In this document: positions 38,420-46,689 of the stretch, piece after piece | Position numbering within the stretch: position 1 is the first letter of the stretch | Layout: each line of letters starts with the position of its first letter | From: Polyangia bacterium | GTDB lineage: Bacteria; Myxococcota_A; Polyangia; Nannocystales; Nannocystaceae | Direction of reading: 5' to 3' | Assembly: GCA_030430565.1 (NCBI GenBank) | Contig: JAUIKS010000011.1 | Coordinates: forward strand, 124,001-188,000 | DNA length: 64,000 bases | Program-made: the position numbers and the translations under genes | The notes under the pieces: generated by a model | Databases searched by the model: none | What the model saw: only the letters and a program-made list of their open reading frames with translations | Told to the model about the DNA's origin: nothing

Positions 38420-39060
38420 GCCGCGCCCTCCTTGGCCGGCCTCGGCCGCCGCGCGCGAGAGCGCGTGCGCGCTTCGCTCATGCTGGGATTCGAAGCTCGC
38501 CGCGCGCCTGTTGACAGCGGCGCCGCCAGCAAGCTGGCGAAGGTTCGCTGGGGGTTCTCGAGATCGAGCAGCCAGCGCTTCGCCGCGATGCCGCCGCCGA
38601 AACCGGTGAGCGCCCCGTTGTGCCCGACGACCCGATGACACGGCACGATGATCGGGATCGGGTTCATCGCGTTCGCTCGCCCCACCGCGCGCGCGGCCGC
38701 CGGGTTGCCGAGCAGCGCGGCTTGCTGCGCGTACGAGCGAGTCTCGCCGAACGGGATCTGGCACAGCGCGCGCCAGGCTTGCATTTGAAACGGCGTGCCC
38801 AGCAGACGCAGCTTCAGCTGAAACTCGGTGCGCGCGCCCGCGAGGTACTCGAGCAGCTGGCGCCGAGCGGAAGTGGGCCGTCGCTCGACCTCGAGCGTCG
38901 CGTTGTGTCGACGGGCGAAGTCCGCGAGCGGGGACAGTCGTGCGCCGAGGCCTACATAGACGAGCGAATCATCTTTTTGATCGAGCGCGAGCAAGAGCGG
39001 CAAGACTGGATGGCGGAGCTGATCCACGCGCCAGCGCTCTTTTTCGCGGTTTTGAGACAT
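38407..39060 (-). CDS. ogt: Methylated-DNA--protein-cysteine methyltransferase
   Basis: About 217 residues. The C-terminal domain is complete: FQMQAWRALCQIPFGETRSYAQQA, GRANAMNPIPIIVPCHRVVGHNGALTGFGGG, with the acceptor cysteine in PCHRV and the DNA-binding helix before it. The last 45 residues are an Arg/Ala-rich extension not usual in the family. It repairs O6-alkylguanine. The start is uncertain: ATG 39060 or 39090, both with poor ribosome binding sites. It overlaps the MlaE gene downstream, so the repair gene is co-transcribed with lipid transport. Confidence 0.88.
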   Translation of the reverse strand: MSQNREKERWRVDQLRHPVLPLLLALDQKDDSLVYVGLGARLSPLADFARRHNATLEVERRPTSARRQLLEYLAGARTEFQLKLRLLGTPFQMQAWRALCQIPFGETRSYAQQAALLGNPAAARAVGRANAMNPIPIIVPCHRVVGHNGALTGFGGGIAAKRWLLDLENPQRTFASLLAAPLSTGARRASNPSMSEARTRSRARRPRPAKEGAALTR

Positions 39061-39389
39061 CGAATGTGAGTACTGTAACAGGTTTTGCATGCATCGGCGT
39101 CAAGCCGAGCGGACAGAAACCGCGACAACTCCGTACGCTGACACCGACAGTGTGCGACCCCCGCCCACGTCCCCGGGTAGAGCCAATATTTGCGTGTTCA
39201 CGCATCTTCTTCGCAAAGACGCTCGCCCTGAGAACGCCAGCGCGACATCGGCGGCTCCGCAGGAGTACGCGCGCGGGGAACCGTGAACGGATCAACGCAC
39301 CTGCAGATTCGTCGCGTAGCAGCGCCTGATGCGGTTCGAGAAACAAATTTTGACTCGAATCCGCGACCCCTCCAAAGTACAAGCAAGCC
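39061..39389. other. Divergent intergenic region, 329 bp
   Basis: Lies between the methyltransferase gene and the SGNH gene. It holds both promoters, presumably, but I see no clear -35/-10 pair, repeat or RNA gene. Base composition is slightly less GC-rich than the flanking genes. Confidence 0.4.
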
Positions 39390-41240
39390 GTGTGGAACCC
39401 GTTTTTGCGACGTGACCGCGGGATCTGGCCCGTGGGCCTGCTTGCCGCCGCGGGCTTGAGCTGCAGCCCGCTGCACGGCTGCGCCACGGCGCCGACACCA
39501 ACCCCGGTTCAGCCGAGCGCGAGCCCGTCGCCTCCGGCGGAGCAACCGGCCACGATGGTCGCTACCCCGGTCGCGCCCCCGGACGACAGCCAACCAGCGC
39601 CAGGGCTCAAGCTCAGCGACGCGGCCATCGCCGCGCGCGCGCACGCACAAGAATACGTCCTCGGGGGCTCTAAAACACTGTTTGGAGCCTATGCGAGCGA
39701 ACCGCTCACGCTTCCGGAAGCGGGGGCTCCGGCCGCCTCCCTCGAGGACCTCCCGGGCTCGGCCGGTTCCGGCACCGGGGCCTCCGCTGCCCCCGGAACA
39801 GACGCCGCCAAAGATGCCGCCGAAAATGCCGCCGAAGACGGCGACGAGGTGGACGAGGAACCCGCCGTAGACGGCATGTCGCTCGGGTTCTACGTCCCGC
39901 TCGCGGACCCCCGTCCGCTCAAACCTTTTTACCAGGCGCTGCAACGGCTCAAGCGCGGCGAGGACGAGGACGGCAAGGTCCGCGTCCTGGTCTACGGCGG
40001 CTCGCACACCGAGGCGGACGTCTACCCCAGCTACCTGCGCTCGTACCTGCAGCACCGGTTCGGCGACGGCGGCCTCGGCTTCGTCTCGATGGTCCGCATC
40101 AACCGCTGGTACCGGCAGTTCGCGCTCAACGTCGAGAACTCCAAGAACTGGACGACCGAGCACGCCCAGCGCAGCAAGGCCCGCGACGACGGCTACTACG
40201 GGCTCTTGGGCGCCAGCGTCTACACGACGAAGGTCCACGAGTACGGTCGCGTCACGCCCCGGGACCGCGCGCCGACCTACGACGGCAAGACGCTCTACGA
40301 GCTGTTCTTCCTCAAGCAGCCCCGGGGCGGCTCGTTCAGCGTACAGATCGGCGAGGAGCGCGTCGGCACCGTCGACACCCGCGGCAAGAAGTACGCCTTC
40401 GGCTCGTTCAGCGTGTCCCGCGACACCGGGCCCGAGGTCATCGAGATCCGCCCGAAGTGGAAGTCCTCCAAGAAGTCGAAGAAGAAGTCCACGGGCAAGA
40501 AGAAGTCCCGCGCGCGCAGCACCGGCGAGATCCGGCTGTTCGGCATGGTGCTCGAGAACGACAGCGACGGCGTGGTCGTCGACACCCTCGGGATCAGCGG
40601 GACCCGGGCCTCGAACCACTTGAAGTGGGACGAACCAATGTGGGCCGAGCAGGTCAAGCGCCGCGACCCCGACCTCTACATCCTCGCCTACGGCGTCAAC
40701 GAGGCCTCCGACACCGACGTGCCGATCAGCCACTACCGCGAGACGCTGAAGGCGACGCTCGAGCGCTTTAAGCGGGCTGCCCCGGACGCCAGCTGCCTGC
40801 TCGTCGGGCCGAGCGACTACCACCGCAAAGACGCCGAGGGCGTGTTTCACCCGGTCCCGCGCACGCAGAAGATCCGCGAGACCCAGCGCGAGGTCGCGGC
40901 CGAGGTCGGCTGCGGCTTCTGGGACACGATCGCGTTCATGGGCGGCGTCGGGGCGATGGACGTCTGGGCGAACTCCGAGCCGCAGCTCGGGAAGGCCGAC
41001 TACATCCACATGACCAAGCGGGGCTACCTCCGCCTGGGCATGGGCCTGACCGACGCGATCATGGACGGCTACGACAACGGTGAGTTCGCCGCGGATGAAA
41101 CGCCGACCGACGCGGCCACGGGCGCCGACGCGGCCGAAGTGACTGCAGACAGCGCGACTGCAGACGACGCGACCGCGAGCGAATCGTCCGCGCCCGGCGA
41201 CGACACGGCCGCGAGCGAACCATCCGCGCCCGCAGGCTAA
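39390..41240 (+). CDS. SGNH/GDSL hydrolase-like exported protein
   Basis: A 616-residue exported protein. After a signal-like N-terminus and 130 residues of Pro/Ala/Ser-rich linker, the domain has VLVYGGSHTEADVYPS (nucleophile Ser), the block III-like AYGVNEAS (N in place of GxND) and DYIHMTKRGY with the DxxH pair. A Lys-rich stretch (residues 363-375, KKSKKKSTGKKK type) interrupts it. The C-terminus is an Ala/Ser/Thr/Asp-rich tail. It is a distant relative of the SGNH gene at 44843, which pairs with an O-acyltransferase, so acetyl transfer to a cell-envelope polymer is a fair guess. The start codon is GTG. Confidence 0.75.
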   Translation: MWNPFLRRDRGIWPVGLLAAAGLSCSPLHGCATAPTPTPVQPSASPSPPAEQPATMVATPVAPPDDSQPAPGLKLSDAAIAARAHAQEYVLGGSKTLFGAYASEPLTLPEAGAPAASLEDLPGSAGSGTGASAAPGTDAAKDAAENAAEDGDEVDEEPAVDGMSLGFYVPLADPRPLKPFYQALQRLKRGEDEDGKVRVLVYGGSHTEADVYPSYLRSYLQHRFGDGGLGFVSMVRINRWYRQFALNVENSKNWTTEHAQRSKARDDGYYGLLGASVYTTKVHEYGRVTPRDRAPTYDGKTLYELFFLKQPRGGSFSVQIGEERVGTVDTRGKKYAFGSFSVSRDTGPEVIEIRPKWKSSKKSKKKSTGKKKSRARSTGEIRLFGMVLENDSDGVVVDTLGISGTRASNHLKWDEPMWAEQVKRRDPDLYILAYGVNEASDTDVPISHYRETLKATLERFKRAAPDASCLLVGPSDYHRKDAEGVFHPVPRTQKIRETQREVAAEVGCGFWDTIAFMGGVGAMDVWANSEPQLGKADYIHMTKRGYLRLGMGLTDAIMDGYDNGEFAADETPTDAATGADAAEVTADSATADDATASESSAPGDDTAASEPSAPAG

Positions 41241-41362
41241 CGAGTCCTGTGCGCCTTTTCGCGCCCGCCCTGCGATCGACAGCGGCGCGGCCTTCGGTTA
41301 TCCAGGGCGTGATCGCGCGCGCGCTCGTACGCAACGATCGCGGCGACGCGGCCCCCGATGCC

Positions 41363-41929
41363 ATGAAACGACCGTTCGCAAGCATTCACGCGCTCACGTC
41401 CTTCCTCTGGCGAAGCCCGAAGCAGTCCGGGCGAACCATCGCGCCGGCGATGCTCGCCGACTGGCTCGACGAGGGCGGCATCGAGGGCGATGTCGCCTAC
41501 GCCGAGGACGCCGAGGCCCGCGCGACGCTGCTGATGGTCGGCCGCGAGCGCGAGCGAGACGGCGCGCTCGAGTACACGGTCGACGCGTTCGCGCTGCCCA
41601 CCCAAGAGTGCCCGGCGTGGCTGCTCGAGGCGCTGCACAACGTGCTCAGCGGCGCGACCTTCGGGCCCGACCTGTGCGGCGACCTCGAGCGCGAGGCGTG
41701 GCTGCCGGCGGCCTGGGTCGCGGTCCTCTGCGCCCGCGACCCCGCCGTCATGGACCAGCTCGCCGACGCGCTGCTCGAGCTCAAGCGCGAGGGCGTCGAG
41801 CTCGACGCCGGCGAGCTCGCGCTCTGCGTCGGCGCGTGGACGAAGCACCGGCTCTCCGACGGCGAGGAGCTCGAGTCCGCAGTCAACGGCGTCTACACGA
41901 TCTGCCTGCGCGAGAACCTGGGCGGCTAG
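41363..41929 (+). CDS. Hypothetical protein
   Basis: About 188 residues, soluble and acidic, mostly helical, with no signal or recognised motif. Segments such as AWLLEALHNVLSG and VMDQLADALLELKREG suggest a helical fold. The ATG at 41363 is one choice; an upstream in-frame start at 41249 would add 38 Arg/Ala-rich residues that look noncoding. No ribosome binding site is clear. It follows the SGNH gene by 120 bp on the same strand. Confidence 0.55.
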   Translation: MKRPFASIHALTSFLWRSPKQSGRTIAPAMLADWLDEGGIEGDVAYAEDAEARATLLMVGRERERDGALEYTVDAFALPTQECPAWLLEALHNVLSGATFGPDLCGDLEREAWLPAAWVAVLCARDPAVMDQLADALLELKREGVELDAGELALCVGAWTKHRLSDGEELESAVNGVYTICLRENLGG

Positions 41930-42041
41930 CCGAGCGGGCCTGTCGAATCAGACATGCCCCGTTATTCAGGGAATAGAGACTACAGAGAAAGCCCCTCTTC
42001 GAAGGGCCTCCCGGCGGAGCCGCGTGCTGTAGGTTCCGCGC

Positions 42042-43568
42042 ATGCACCCGCGACGACTCCCCCGCGCCCTCATCCCGCTCGCGCTGCTCTGCGGCTGCAG
42101 CGGCGACTCAACAGGCGCTGGAACGGAGGGCGGCGACGCGACGACCGCGACCGCGACCGCGACCGCGACCGCGACGACAGGTTCCGCGAGCGGGACGTCA
42201 ACGACGCCCGACGCCACCGTGACGGCGACGGGGACCGACTCCGGGTCATCATCATCAAGCGGCGACGCGTCGAGCACCACGAGCGGCACCGAGGGCTCGA
42301 CGAGCGTCGGTGAGACCTCGACCGGGACCACCGAGGCGACCGGCACCACCGGGACCACGAGCACCACCGACGACAGCGCCGGCGAGTTCTGCCCCGAGCT
42401 CGACGAGCCCGAGTGCGGCGACGGCGTGGTCGAGACGCCCGAGATGTGTGAGCCCGACGAGGAAGGATGTCAGGCCGACTGCACCTACCCTTCGGGCCAT
42501 ATCTTCTGGACCAACACGCTCACGGGCATCGGCCCCAGCGCGATCGCGTGGGCGGTCGCCTTCGACGGGGACGACGCGCCGTTCGCCTCCATCGCGCGCG
42601 GCGGCGCGGTGAGCGAGGGCGCGGGCGCGTGGGTCAAGAAGTACGACCGCGACGGCGCCGAGCTCTGGTACGAGCGCTGGCACACGCCGCAGTGGACGCT
42701 CGTGAACGCGTACTCGCTGGCCGCGCGCGCCGACGGCTCGCTGGTCTTCGCCGGTCAGTTCCACGATCAGCAGACCGGCAACGACGGCTTCGCCGGCGAG
42801 CTGGGCGCGGACGGGGCGATCGGCTGGGGCCTCCAGCTCCCGCTCGAGCACAGCAACTGGCTCGAGGACGTCGTCGCGCTCGCGGATGGCTCCGTCGTCG
42901 CGGTCGGCGGAGCCAGCCAGGATCCGGAGCTGGAGGATCGCGCCTGGATCGTCAAGCTGACCGCCGCCGGCGAGCAGGCGTGGGCCCACGAGTTCCACGT
43001 CGAGGGAGGAACGGAGGAGAGCGCGCTCCGGGAGGTCTCGGCGCTGCCCGACGGCCGCGTCGTCACCTTCGGCTGCTGCGTCGAGCCCGACACGTTCCTG
43101 CTGCGCGCCTACGAGCCCGACGGCGCCGAGGCCTGGACTACCCCGCTGCCGAAGCTCCACCACGCCGCGTTCATGTCCGGGGGCATGGCGACTGAGCCCT
43201 GCGGGGACATCGTCACGAGCTGGGTGACCGAGGACGACACGCTGTGGATGAGCAAGCACTCGATGACGGGCGAGGAGCTGTGGTCCAAGACCTTTGACGA
43301 GCCGGAGCTCGGCGACGTCTACCCGCGCGCGCTGGTCGCGACGCCGCAGCACAAGTACGTGCTCGCGGGCCTCAAGAACGCCAACAACGGCGACATCTTC
43401 TACGCCGTGCTCGACGCCGACGGTGAGCTGCTGTGGTCCGAGACGGTCGGCGGCGACCAGGGCGACCAGCTGTGGAACGCCGCGGTAGATCGCCGCGGCG
43501 TCGTCCTCCTCGGCGGGCAGCGCCACGACGACGAGATCGTGGGCTGGGTGCGGATGTTCGCGCCCTAA
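42042..43568 (+). CDS. Lipoprotein with beta-propeller-like domain
   Basis: A 508-residue lipoprotein: signal ending at LCGC, then about 95 residues of Thr/Ser/Gly/Ala linker, a short Cys-rich segment (CPELDEPECGDGVVETPEMCEP type) and about 360 residues of repeats. These repeats carry recurring blocks such as SLAARADGSLVFAGQF, DVVALADGSVVAVGG and VSALPDGRVVTFG, spaced 50-70 residues, as in beta-propellers of the delta-60/PQQ type. Similar proteins are plentiful in Nannocystaceae and probably bind something at the surface. The linker DNA includes hexamer repeats. Confidence 0.72.
   Translation: MHPRRLPRALIPLALLCGCSGDSTGAGTEGGDATTATATATATATTGSASGTSTTPDATVTATGTDSGSSSSSGDASSTTSGTEGSTSVGETSTGTTEATGTTGTTSTTDDSAGEFCPELDEPECGDGVVETPEMCEPDEEGCQADCTYPSGHIFWTNTLTGIGPSAIAWAVAFDGDDAPFASIARGGAVSEGAGAWVKKYDRDGAELWYERWHTPQWTLVNAYSLAARADGSLVFAGQFHDQQTGNDGFAGELGADGAIGWGLQLPLEHSNWLEDVVALADGSVVAVGGASQDPELEDRAWIVKLTAAGEQAWAHEFHVEGGTEESALREVSALPDGRVVTFGCCVEPDTFLLRAYEPDGAEAWTTPLPKLHHAAFMSGGMATEPCGDIVTSWVTEDDTLWMSKHSMTGEELWSKTFDEPELGDVYPRALVATPQHKYVLAGLKNANNGDIFYAVLDADGELLWSETVGGDQGDQLWNAAVDRRGVVLLGGQRHDDEIVGWVRMFAP
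42143..42172. repeat. Five tandem GACCGC hexamers within the lipoprotein linker
   Basis: Five exact copies in a row encode an Ala-Thr run in the linker of the lipoprotein at 42042. Because the unit is 6 bp, gain or loss of copies changes linker length by two residues without a frameshift. Confidence 0.8.
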
Positions 43569-43573
43569 CGCTC

Positions 43574-44263
43574 CTACAGCGCGACGACCACGAGCGGTCC
43601 TGACCACTCGAGCGAGACCTCGGGATCACGCGCCCGCGCGACCTGACACAGCGCGCGACGCAGCGAGGACGCGTCCGGCTCATCCACGCGCGCGAGCGCC
43701 TCCTCCACGCCGGCCCGCCACCCCACGCGCGTGTGCAGGCCGCTCGAGATCAGGATTAACCGATCGCCCGGCGCGACGTGTTCGAAGCGCGCTGACTCGG
43801 GCTCACAGCCCGCGCGCGCGATCGTCCGGCACGGGTACCCCTGCGGCTCCCCGCGCATGCGCCACGGCGTGTGCTCACGGGTCTCCGCGATCACTCGACC
43901 CGCGCGCACCAAGTACCCCTTGTCGTTGCCGACCCAGGACAGCTCGATGGCGTCGTCGCGAACGCTCGCCACGATCGTCGTCATCAGCGGGAGCCGCTCG
44001 TCATCATCGAGCGTCCTCCAGCCCGACGCGATCGCGCGCAGACCGGCGATGATCTCTCGATACCCACGGGCCAGCGCGCGCTCGGCCGCCGCCAGGACGA
44101 GCGCGCGCAGCAGCGGATCGGCGAGGGCGTAGCCCCTGTCGAAGCCGGTCTCGCTCTCGCTCCCAATCGCGACCACCAGCCTGGGGTCACGCCCGCGGCA
44201 GCTCGCCACCCCCAGACCCTTCGGAGGAGTCCCCGCGATCGAGAGCCTCGGCGCCGCCGCCAT
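43574..44263 (-). CDS. PP2C-like protein lacking catalytic residues
   Basis: About 229 residues with a PP2C-like order of segments: ELSWVGNDKGYLVRAGRVIAETREHTPWR corresponds to the GDSR-xYLL-DHS stretch, and PGDRLILISSGLHTRVG corresponds to DxLLLCSDGL. But the metal-binding Asp residues are gone: SSGLH instead of SDGLH, GND instead of GDS, and no DGMGGH block. It is probably a pseudophosphatase with a regulatory role, although a divergent metal site cannot be excluded. It ends the operon that contains the MBOAT and SGNH genes. The ATG at 44263 is chosen; a GTG one codon upstream also fits. Confidence 0.6.
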   Translation of the reverse strand: MAAAPRLSIAGTPPKGLGVASCRGRDPRLVVAIGSESETGFDRGYALADPLLRALVLAAAERALARGYREIIAGLRAIASGWRTLDDDERLPLMTTIVASVRDDAIELSWVGNDKGYLVRAGRVIAETREHTPWRMRGEPQGYPCRTIARAGCEPESARFEHVAPGDRLILISSGLHTRVGWRAGVEEALARVDEPDASSLRRALCQVARARDPEVSLEWSGPLVVVAL

Positions 44264-44280
44264 CACCTGCCCCGCCCCGG

Positions 44281-44829
44281 CTAAAACCGCAGCTCGAGGG
44301 ACAGGCCGCCCGCTCGCGACGCCTGTGTCCCGCGAGACATCTTCATCCAGGGCGTGATCGAGACCTGCTCCGAGTGCCAGGCTCGGTAGGCTCGCTGGGT
44401 CCGGACCGCGCGCCGGAACAGAAACCCGCTGGCGACCGCGATCAGCGTCGAGAAGCCGAGCGAGAGCCCGCCCGAGACGTAGTAGTTGACCGGCGGGTTG
44501 CCGATCAGCGCGTCGCACTCGGTCGACTGCGGGCTGCCCTCGCAGAAGGTGGTGAGCTTGACCGCGCGGTCGAGCTGCACCGCGCCGAACACGATGAGCG
44601 CGGCGCTGACCGCCGCCGTCGTCCCGCCGAGGCCGTACTCGAGCCCGCCGCGGCGCTCGCCCCCCTGCGAGAGCTCCTCGTCGCCCGACGAGGTTGAGGG
44701 CTCCGCGTCCTCCGGCGTGAGGACGATCGGCGCCGGCGGCCTCGCGCGCGCGCGCGTCCGCCCTCCCGCGCTCGCGCAGCCCGGGGCCGCGATCAACAGC
44801 GCCGCGGCACATGCCAGCCGCCTCCGCAC
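44281..44829 (-). CDS. Hypothetical lipoprotein with two membrane segments
   Basis: A 182-residue protein with a signal ending at APGC, then a Pro/Arg-rich disordered part. Two hydrophobic segments follow (about residues 71-88 and 118-137) around a loop containing two cysteines (FCEGSPQSTECD). No family is recognised. It starts with GTG, 13 bp after the stop of the SGNH gene, and the pseudophosphatase follows 17 bp later, so it belongs to the same operon and may help the acylation module. Confidence 0.6.
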   Translation of the reverse strand: MRRRLACAAALLIAAPGCASAGGRTRARARPPAPIVLTPEDAEPSTSSGDEELSQGGERRGGLEYGLGGTTAAVSAALIVFGAVQLDRAVKLTTFCEGSPQSTECDALIGNPPVNYYVSGGLSLGFSTLIAVASGFLFRRAVRTQRAYRAWHSEQVSITPWMKMSRGTQASRAGGLSLELRF

Positions 44830-44842
44830 GCCGCTCAGGCTA

Positions 44843-46669
44843 TCACGCCCCTCCGCTCGGAGCCGGCGTCGCGTCGGCGGGCGCCGGCGTCTCGTCGCCA
44901 GGCGCGTCCACGAGCGTCGGCGCCCGCGCGCGCGGCTCCTCGCCCCCCGCGCCCGCGGACATGTCCCCAGGGACCGGTTTTTCGCTCGCGGGGCGCGGCC
45001 GCTCGAGCGTCGAGACCGGCTCCCCGGCGACGCGCTCGCGGTAGCCGCGGTAGCCCTCGATCAGCGCGCGGTAGAGCATCGCGCCGATGACCTTGTGCCC
45101 GTGGTGCGTGAGGTGCGAGAGGTCGCCGCTGCCGAGCCGCGGCGCGCTGCGGTTCCAGCGGCCCATCGAGCCCTCGCCGCCCATCGCCTGGTAGGTGTCC
45201 CAGAACGCGCAGCCCTCCGCGAGCGCGATCTCGCGCTGGGCGGCGACCAGCTTCGGCACGATCTCGCGGGTCACGATCTGCGCGCCGCGGCGCTCGCCGT
45301 GGTCGAGCGGCGCCATCACGAGGCAGCTCATGTGCGGCCCGACCGCCTTGATCCCGCGCAGCAGCAGGCTGAGGTTCTGCTTGTACTTGTCGAGCTTGAG
45401 GAAGGGGCCCATGTCGTTGCCGCCGAACATCAAGACGACCATGTCGGCGTCGCGCCGCGTGAGCTGGCGTCGGAAGTGATCGGGGTCGTAGTTGAGCATG
45501 CGCCGCGTCATCGCGCCGATCTGGCTCATGCCGTCCCAGACCACGCCGGGCCCGTCGCGCTCGAGCACGACGCCGTAGGCCCGGACCTTGCCGCCGCCCG
45601 CCGCCCGCACCGTCAGGGTGTGCTCGCCGTCCTCGACCTCGAGCACGTGCCAGCGATCCTCGAGCGCGTCAGCGGCCGTCTCGAGCAGCACGGGCGCTTG
45701 ATCGTCGACCTGCAGCTTGATCCGGCCGCCCTTGGGGCGACCCGCGTACCACAGCTCAAACCGCGAGACCGCGCGCCCGGCCGCGCCTTTCTTGGCGGTG
45801 CCGAGCGAGACCTCGGCGCCCCCCGAGGCGTTGAAGGTCGTGCCGCCGAGGCCGTAGTGGCGGTCCTCCCGACAGCCGAAGATGATGAAGCACTTGGCCC
45901 ACGGGGTCCGCTCTTTGAAGACCACGCCCTTGTGTCGGTAGCTCATGTTGGGCTGACCGAGCAGGTGGAAGCCGTGGCCGGCGTCGCCGAAGCGCGCCTG
46001 CAGCTTGACGCGCACCGCCGAGGTGATCCCGTCGTTGCCGATCGCGGAGTCGCCGTAGTGGGTCGCGCGGGTGATCGCGCCCTCCCACCGCAGGTCGGTG
46101 CGGGTGAGCGCGGCGAAGAAGGGGTCGAGCGCCTCGGGTTTTTCAAGCGAGCGCTCGACGGGCTCTTCGTCGTCGGAGTGCGGGAGGTAGGGCGGGATCG
46201 TCGGCTCCTCCTCCTCGGGCGACGTGGACGCGGGCCGCTTGACGACCTCCAGCCGCTTGCTGGCGAAGGCCTCCTCCTGCTCCTCGGCCGCGACCTCGGC
46301 GCTCGCCAGGGCCTCGAGCGCGCTCAGCTCCTCGCGCGACTTTTGGGCTTCCGCGCCTTCGCCCAGCAGCTCGCGGCCGACCAGGTTCCAAAACGGCACC
46401 GGGTCTTTCTCGGTCCACGGCCGCGCGCCGCGGGCGAAGTCGATCAGCGCGTTGCCCTCGATCACCCCGAGGTCCGTCAGCGCCGGCGCGAGGTAGCTCG
46501 CGGCGATCAGCGCGAGCACCGTCACCATCGCGCTGACGACCACGCGGAAGGTCCCCGCCGGGTAATTGCCCGCCGCGTCGTCGCCCTGCGCGAGCACGAC
46601 GCGGCGCGTGTCCTCGCGGACATCGAGCAGGCCGAGCGGCTCGGCGATCTGGTCGGACTCGTGGGACAT
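44843..46669 (-). CDS. SGNH/GDSL hydrolase-like membrane protein, partner of the MBOAT protein
   Basis: About 608 residues. A cytoplasmic N-terminus is followed by one transmembrane helix (about residues 46-66), a charged region rich in Glu and Ala, and the SGNH domain: HYGDSAIGNDGIT (nucleophile Ser), MFGGNDMGPF (GxND) and DLSHLTHHG (DxxH). All catalytic blocks are present, unlike the homologue at 39390. The C-terminal 60 residues are a Pro/Ala-rich tail. It lies 20 bp downstream of an MBOAT gene, an arrangement like AlgI/AlgJ-type polysaccharide O-acetylation, where SGNH proteins transfer acetyl groups in the periplasm. Confidence 0.82.
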   Translation of the reverse strand: MSHESDQIAEPLGLLDVREDTRRVVLAQGDDAAGNYPAGTFRVVVSAMVTVLALIAASYLAPALTDLGVIEGNALIDFARGARPWTEKDPVPFWNLVGRELLGEGAEAQKSREELSALEALASAEVAAEEQEEAFASKRLEVVKRPASTSPEEEEPTIPPYLPHSDDEEPVERSLEKPEALDPFFAALTRTDLRWEGAITRATHYGDSAIGNDGITSAVRVKLQARFGDAGHGFHLLGQPNMSYRHKGVVFKERTPWAKCFIIFGCREDRHYGLGGTTFNASGGAEVSLGTAKKGAAGRAVSRFELWYAGRPKGGRIKLQVDDQAPVLLETAADALEDRWHVLEVEDGEHTLTVRAAGGGKVRAYGVVLERDGPGVVWDGMSQIGAMTRRMLNYDPDHFRRQLTRRDADMVVLMFGGNDMGPFLKLDKYKQNLSLLLRGIKAVGPHMSCLVMAPLDHGERRGAQIVTREIVPKLVAAQREIALAEGCAFWDTYQAMGGEGSMGRWNRSAPRLGSGDLSHLTHHGHKVIGAMLYRALIEGYRGYRERVAGEPVSTLERPRPASEKPVPGDMSAGAGGEEPRARAPTLVDAPGDETPAPADATPAPSGGA

Positions 46670-46689
46670 GTTCTTCAAGCGAGCAGGCG

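Noticed and set aside
42143..42172. Hexamer repeats as a phase-variation switch
   Set aside because: Units of 6 bp keep the reading frame, so they cannot turn the gene on and off.
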